A stretch of 64,000 bases of DNA from Buxus sempervirens (lineage: Eukaryota > Streptophyta > Magnoliopsida > Buxales > Buxaceae): the NCBI GenBank assembly GCA_947561395.2, contig OX387183.1, positions 2,613,883-2,677,882 of the forward strand. The letters run 5' to 3'. Within the stretch, counting starts at the first letter, position 1, and every line of letters begins with the position of its first letter. Both the position numbers and the translations under genes were made by a program. Positions 61,096 through 64,000 of this stretch are shown piece by piece. The notes under the pieces were generated by a model. The model was given only the letters and a program-made list of their open reading frames with translations. It was not told the origin of the DNA and did no database searches.

Positions 61096-62324
61096 GACCC
61101 AATTGTCAGGTCTGATCATGCCCTATTATGCCTGAGCCTTAAAGGGAAAAATCACAAGAACCACAAAGTGTTCCATTTTGAAAAATGTTGGATTGAAGAT
61201 CCTAATTGTGGGCAAATCATTTCGGATAGCTGGTACAATAGTGGTGGTAATTTGCATAGGAAAATGATTCATCTTTGGGGGGAGCCTGACCGATTGGAGT
61301 AGGAATAATGTGGGAGACATTAATAAGAGAGTGATGGTTAAGTATGAAGAGTTGAAAGAAATTCAAAAACACATGGAAGTGAATGATGACCCTCACATGT
61401 TAAAATTAGAGAGATGCCCACAAAAATTATATTGAGGCCCTCAAAGCCCAAGAATCCTTTTGGCATCAAAGATCTAGAATCCAATGGTTACATGAAGGGG
61501 ACCTGAACACTAAAATTTTCCATCTATCAACTATCAATAGGATACACAGAAATAAGATTGTATCTATCAGGAATGAAAACAATGAGGACATTGTAGAGCC
61601 TAAGGAAATAAAGAACACTTTTGTTGATTATTTCTTTGGTATTTACATATTTGATAATAAAGAAAAAAACTTTTCTATCCTGAACCAAATCCCCACTGCT
61701 ATAACTGAGCTGGATAATAGGTTTCTTATGAAACCTGTTATAGATACTAAAATATGGGATATTGTGAGAATTCTGGGAGCCTTAAAAATTTTGGGACCTG
61801 ATGGTTTCCAAGGAATATTCTATCAGGAATATTGGGAAACCATCAAAAGTGAGGTATGTGCCCAAGTTAAAGACTTCTTCAATAGTGGTTCTTTTAATAG
61901 AAATTTGAACTTTACCTATATTGTCCTAATTCCATAGACTGACAACCCCCGGAATGTCAATGAATATATGCCTATCAATCTTTTTAATTTCTATTATAAA
62001 ATTATATCTAGACTGATTGTTGATAGGATGAGGCCCTTCATGACTAGAATCATTTACCCTTACCAAAGTGCCTTTGTCCCTGGGAGAAATATTCAGGAAA
62101 ATATTCTTGCTGCCCATGAGCTGTACCATATGATTAAAGGGAAAAAAAATGGGCTGTTTGCTGCCAAATTTGATCTTGCTAAAGCCTATGTTAGGCTTGA
62201 TTGGAAATTCATAAAAAGTATTCTTCTTGGTTTTGGATTTGAGCAAAAATTTGTTAATCTTATCATGTTTTGTATTTCTTCTGTCTCTTATAGTATCATG
62301 ATAAATGGTAAACCTTGTGGTTTG

Positions 62325-63621
62325 TGTGCGCACCCGATTTTAGGCCGCACGCGAGGTGCATGCAAAGTGATGCGCGCCTCGGGACTGTTTGGAGTCTCCA
62401 CTGCCTGAGAGGTGCATGCAGACACAAAGGGGCACCTATCCGGGACTAATTATTCTTGCCTACGGCTTAATAGAGATCTGAGTAAATTCTCGGTTACGTC
62501 TAGGGAAGTCTGAAGACACTCTAGCCCGCCCCGTCGGTTGAAGGGTCCCATGGGTCTCCCTGGTTTGAGTCAACTTAATTATCACACAATTCCTAGGCCA
62601 GCATGCACACTTATTTGATCTGGTTGGGTGTGGGTCCCCTTTTTATTTGATTTTTATCTTTTTATCAATTAATGTAGTGGGTCTGGTATGGGCCCTGTTG
62701 GAAGGCCCAGTGGAATCCATGTTGGGCTTAAGTTAAGCCCAAGGCCCAATTCAGGTTATTGGGTAACCCTGATTGGATTTGGCTATTTGGTTTAAAGGTT
62801 GATTAAATATTTACAAAATTAGTGAGTTGAAGTTTTTAAGGCCCAATGGGCTTGGATTTGGCCCATTGGAAATTTAATCAAGTGGCCTTGGGCCCATTTG
62901 TTGAAAACAGGCCCTAGTTGGGCTGGACGGGATATGGGCCCCATTGGAGGGCCCACGGAGCCTTGGTGGGCCTGTTGGGCCCACGATCTCAAATATGGGC
63001 CTGGAAAATTCCAAGAAGCCTAATTGGTCGGGTCAAGTTCAATCGGGTCGGATTTGGTCCAACCAGGTCCAAAAAAAGATGATTTTTAAGCTATTCATTA
63101 ACTTGCTCGTATTTACTATACGGGCTGGGCTGAATCGTAAATGTAATGGGGGTTAGGCCTGCCCGCATATTAAATACGGGCAAGCCTGAACCGTACTTCA
63201 AATACGGTTTTCGCCCGAATTCGCATTTTTGCCGAAATTTTGGCCGGAACTGATTCGTCGGTCTCTTTTCCCCGTCCACCGACTTCTGCAGGTGTTTTCT
63301 ACCACCTCCAAATGGTTCAAAACCCTTTCTCTTGGCTCAAATATCCACTTTTTCGGAGTCCCGTCAAGAAAAGATCTCATCTTTTCATACTGCGCCTAAT
63401 CCATTCGAAAACCTGCATGCGTGGGAAGTCAAGAAGGGAAAGAGGGGAAGAATTACGGGGTAAATTAAGATCTAAAGAGGGCCGGACCCCTCTTTTAAGG
63501 TAGAATAATCATCTCTTCATAAAAGGATTAGTTCGAAAAAAATGCCATCTTGTGACACTTTAGATTTATGTGACATCTCTCTCTTCCTGTCCTTAAGTAT
63601 GTGAGCTCCTTTAACCGAAGG
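62325..63621 (-). mobile_element. LTR D, partial, C-like family in reverse orientation
   Basis: The left edge TGTGCGCACCCG truncates the LINE. Read in reverse it is similar to the end of LTR C: an altered hairpin region (CTGCCTG/CATGCAG at about 62400-62420), then CTCGGTT..TCTRGGGAAGTC and CCCCGTCGG near 62500-62540, and reversed GGGCCC/AAGCCC phrases at 62690-62990. It therefore lies in minus orientation with its 3' end near 62325. Its other end is cut by LTR E at 63622. It carries an ACGG-type dyad array (63106-63207). Confidence 0.7.
63106..63207. repeat. Dyad array in LTR D (ACGGGC type)
   Basis: Dyads at 63120, 63148 and 63176, with half units at 63106 and 63204 and 9-bp linkers: a 28-bp period. 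One unit (63148) has lost its ACGG arm. The arm type matches element A, although the surrounding LTR is C-like. Confidence 0.82.
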
Positions 63622-64000
63622 TGTAGACACCCCAAATTGCACTAAAAATGAGAAAATAATTGAAAATATTAATTGGGATTTGAAACAGGTAAAAAAAAGT
63701 GTAAAATCTAGCCAAACTGGTCATGACCGTATTTTGTTTACGGTCTGGTCATACCTGCAGTTGATATACGGTCACGATGTGCCCGTATTAATAATACGGG
63801 CAGGGTGCGACCGTAATATATATACGGGCACGGGGGTCTTTGTGCGAATTTTACCTTTTTGATTTTTGAGCCTTATTGCACCCAAATATATCTCTGGGAT
63901 ATGCGAATCCTTTTATTTATCCATTCGAATCTCTTATTATCCTATTTGACAAAGGATTGGCATTATCCTTGTGTTTAACTCAATCTGAAACTCTATCTTG
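63622..64000 (+). mobile_element. LTR E, A-like family, cut by window end
   Basis: It starts TGTAGACACCCCAAATTGCA like A and B. The following sequence (AATGAGAAAATAATT, then GAGCCTTATT and ATATATCT) resembles element A U3. The right end is outside the window, so the target duplication cannot be checked. It interrupts LTR D. Confidence 0.8.
63725..63829. repeat. Dyad array in LTR E (ACGG type)
   Basis: Dyads at 63740, 63768 and 63796, with half units at 63725 (GACCGT) and 63824 (ACGGGC) and 9-bp linkers: an exact 28-bp period as in element A, with different centres. Confidence 0.88.

Larger units (their letters stand above)
38484..62322 (+). mobile_element. L1-type LINE, decayed, interrupted by element B
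   Basis: ORF1 (from ATG 38484 to about 39900) has the DUF4283-like region with RRFLLAF, WMQIYGLP and a damaged zinc knuckle FCVSCG. It is broken by stops, for example at 38841. ORF2 starts near 39905 with the endonuclease signature FCWNCRGLG; the later GDFN motif is altered to KDFN. A stop at 40496 sits in the usual ERLDRAL motif and fits CGA to TGA decay. After element B, the frame resumes exactly at the SDHALL endonuclease motif (61101 onward). Reverse transcriptase follows with GPDGFQ, AFVPGRNIQENI and FDLAKAY, and stops at about 62322, where LTR D begins. The catalytic YADD and 3' end are lost. GACCC duplications at 40553-40557 and 61096-61100 mark the insertion. Confidence 0.88.

Noticed and set aside
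13017-63829. Dyad arrays looked at first like CRISPR repeats (regular unit, short spacer).
   Set aside because: Plant nuclear context, imperfect palindromic units, spacers of 9 or 18 bp, no cas genes, and positions tied to LTR promoters.

Overview
This is plant nuclear DNA, most likely from a flowering plant with a large, repeat-rich genome (species not identifiable). It holds one intact host gene, a four-exon secretory class III peroxidase on the minus strand (8802-10460), and next to it a broken sister copy (6351-6861). Almost everything else is transposable elements nested in one another. The dominant group is giant Ty3/gypsy elements of the Tat/Ogre/Retand type: long LTRs, a TGGCGACTCTGCTGGGGA primer site, gag-protease in one frame and pol in the -1 frame, two RNase H domains, no chromodomain, and antisense genes downstream of pol.

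Layout. 1-2206: end of one LTR element, inserted in an older LTR (2207-3944). 3945-6129: unclassified LTR-like DNA. 6130-12772: peroxidase locus and flanks. 12773-37019: a small TAA-flanked MITE, split by a solo LTR (S1, TSD CCACC), which is split by the complete 21.4-kb element A (14982-36412, TSD ACTAC). 37020-38483: intergenic, with an inverted-repeat element. 38484-62322: a decayed L1-type LINE, split by element B (40558-61095, TSD GACCC), whose pol gene is split by a solo LTR (C, 51001-54146, TSD GATTC). 62325-63621: minus-strand C-like LTR (D). 63622-64000: start of an A-like LTR (E).

Element A is the most informative. It has near-identical LTRs, open gag-pro and pol frames, and two spliced antisense genes (Y1, Y2) for plant-mobile-domain-like proteins. 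Element B is an older relative: nonsense codons in gag, a changed RT active site, an interrupted pol, and only a remnant of Y1.

The main unexplained signal is a family of phased dyad arrays. Each LTR that retains its upstream part carries several short inverted repeats at fixed spacing (21-bp dyad + 18-bp linker, or 19 + 9). The arm sequence differs between families, but the layout is kept. The same type recurs in the pre-gag leader of the same element and, in element A, just upstream of both antisense genes. Together with a predicted leader intron, leader tandem arrays built on a stem-loop with compensatory changes, and a covarying U5 hairpin, this suggests an element-encoded regulatory and RNA-handling system. 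That is inference; the positions and spacings are read directly from the sequence.
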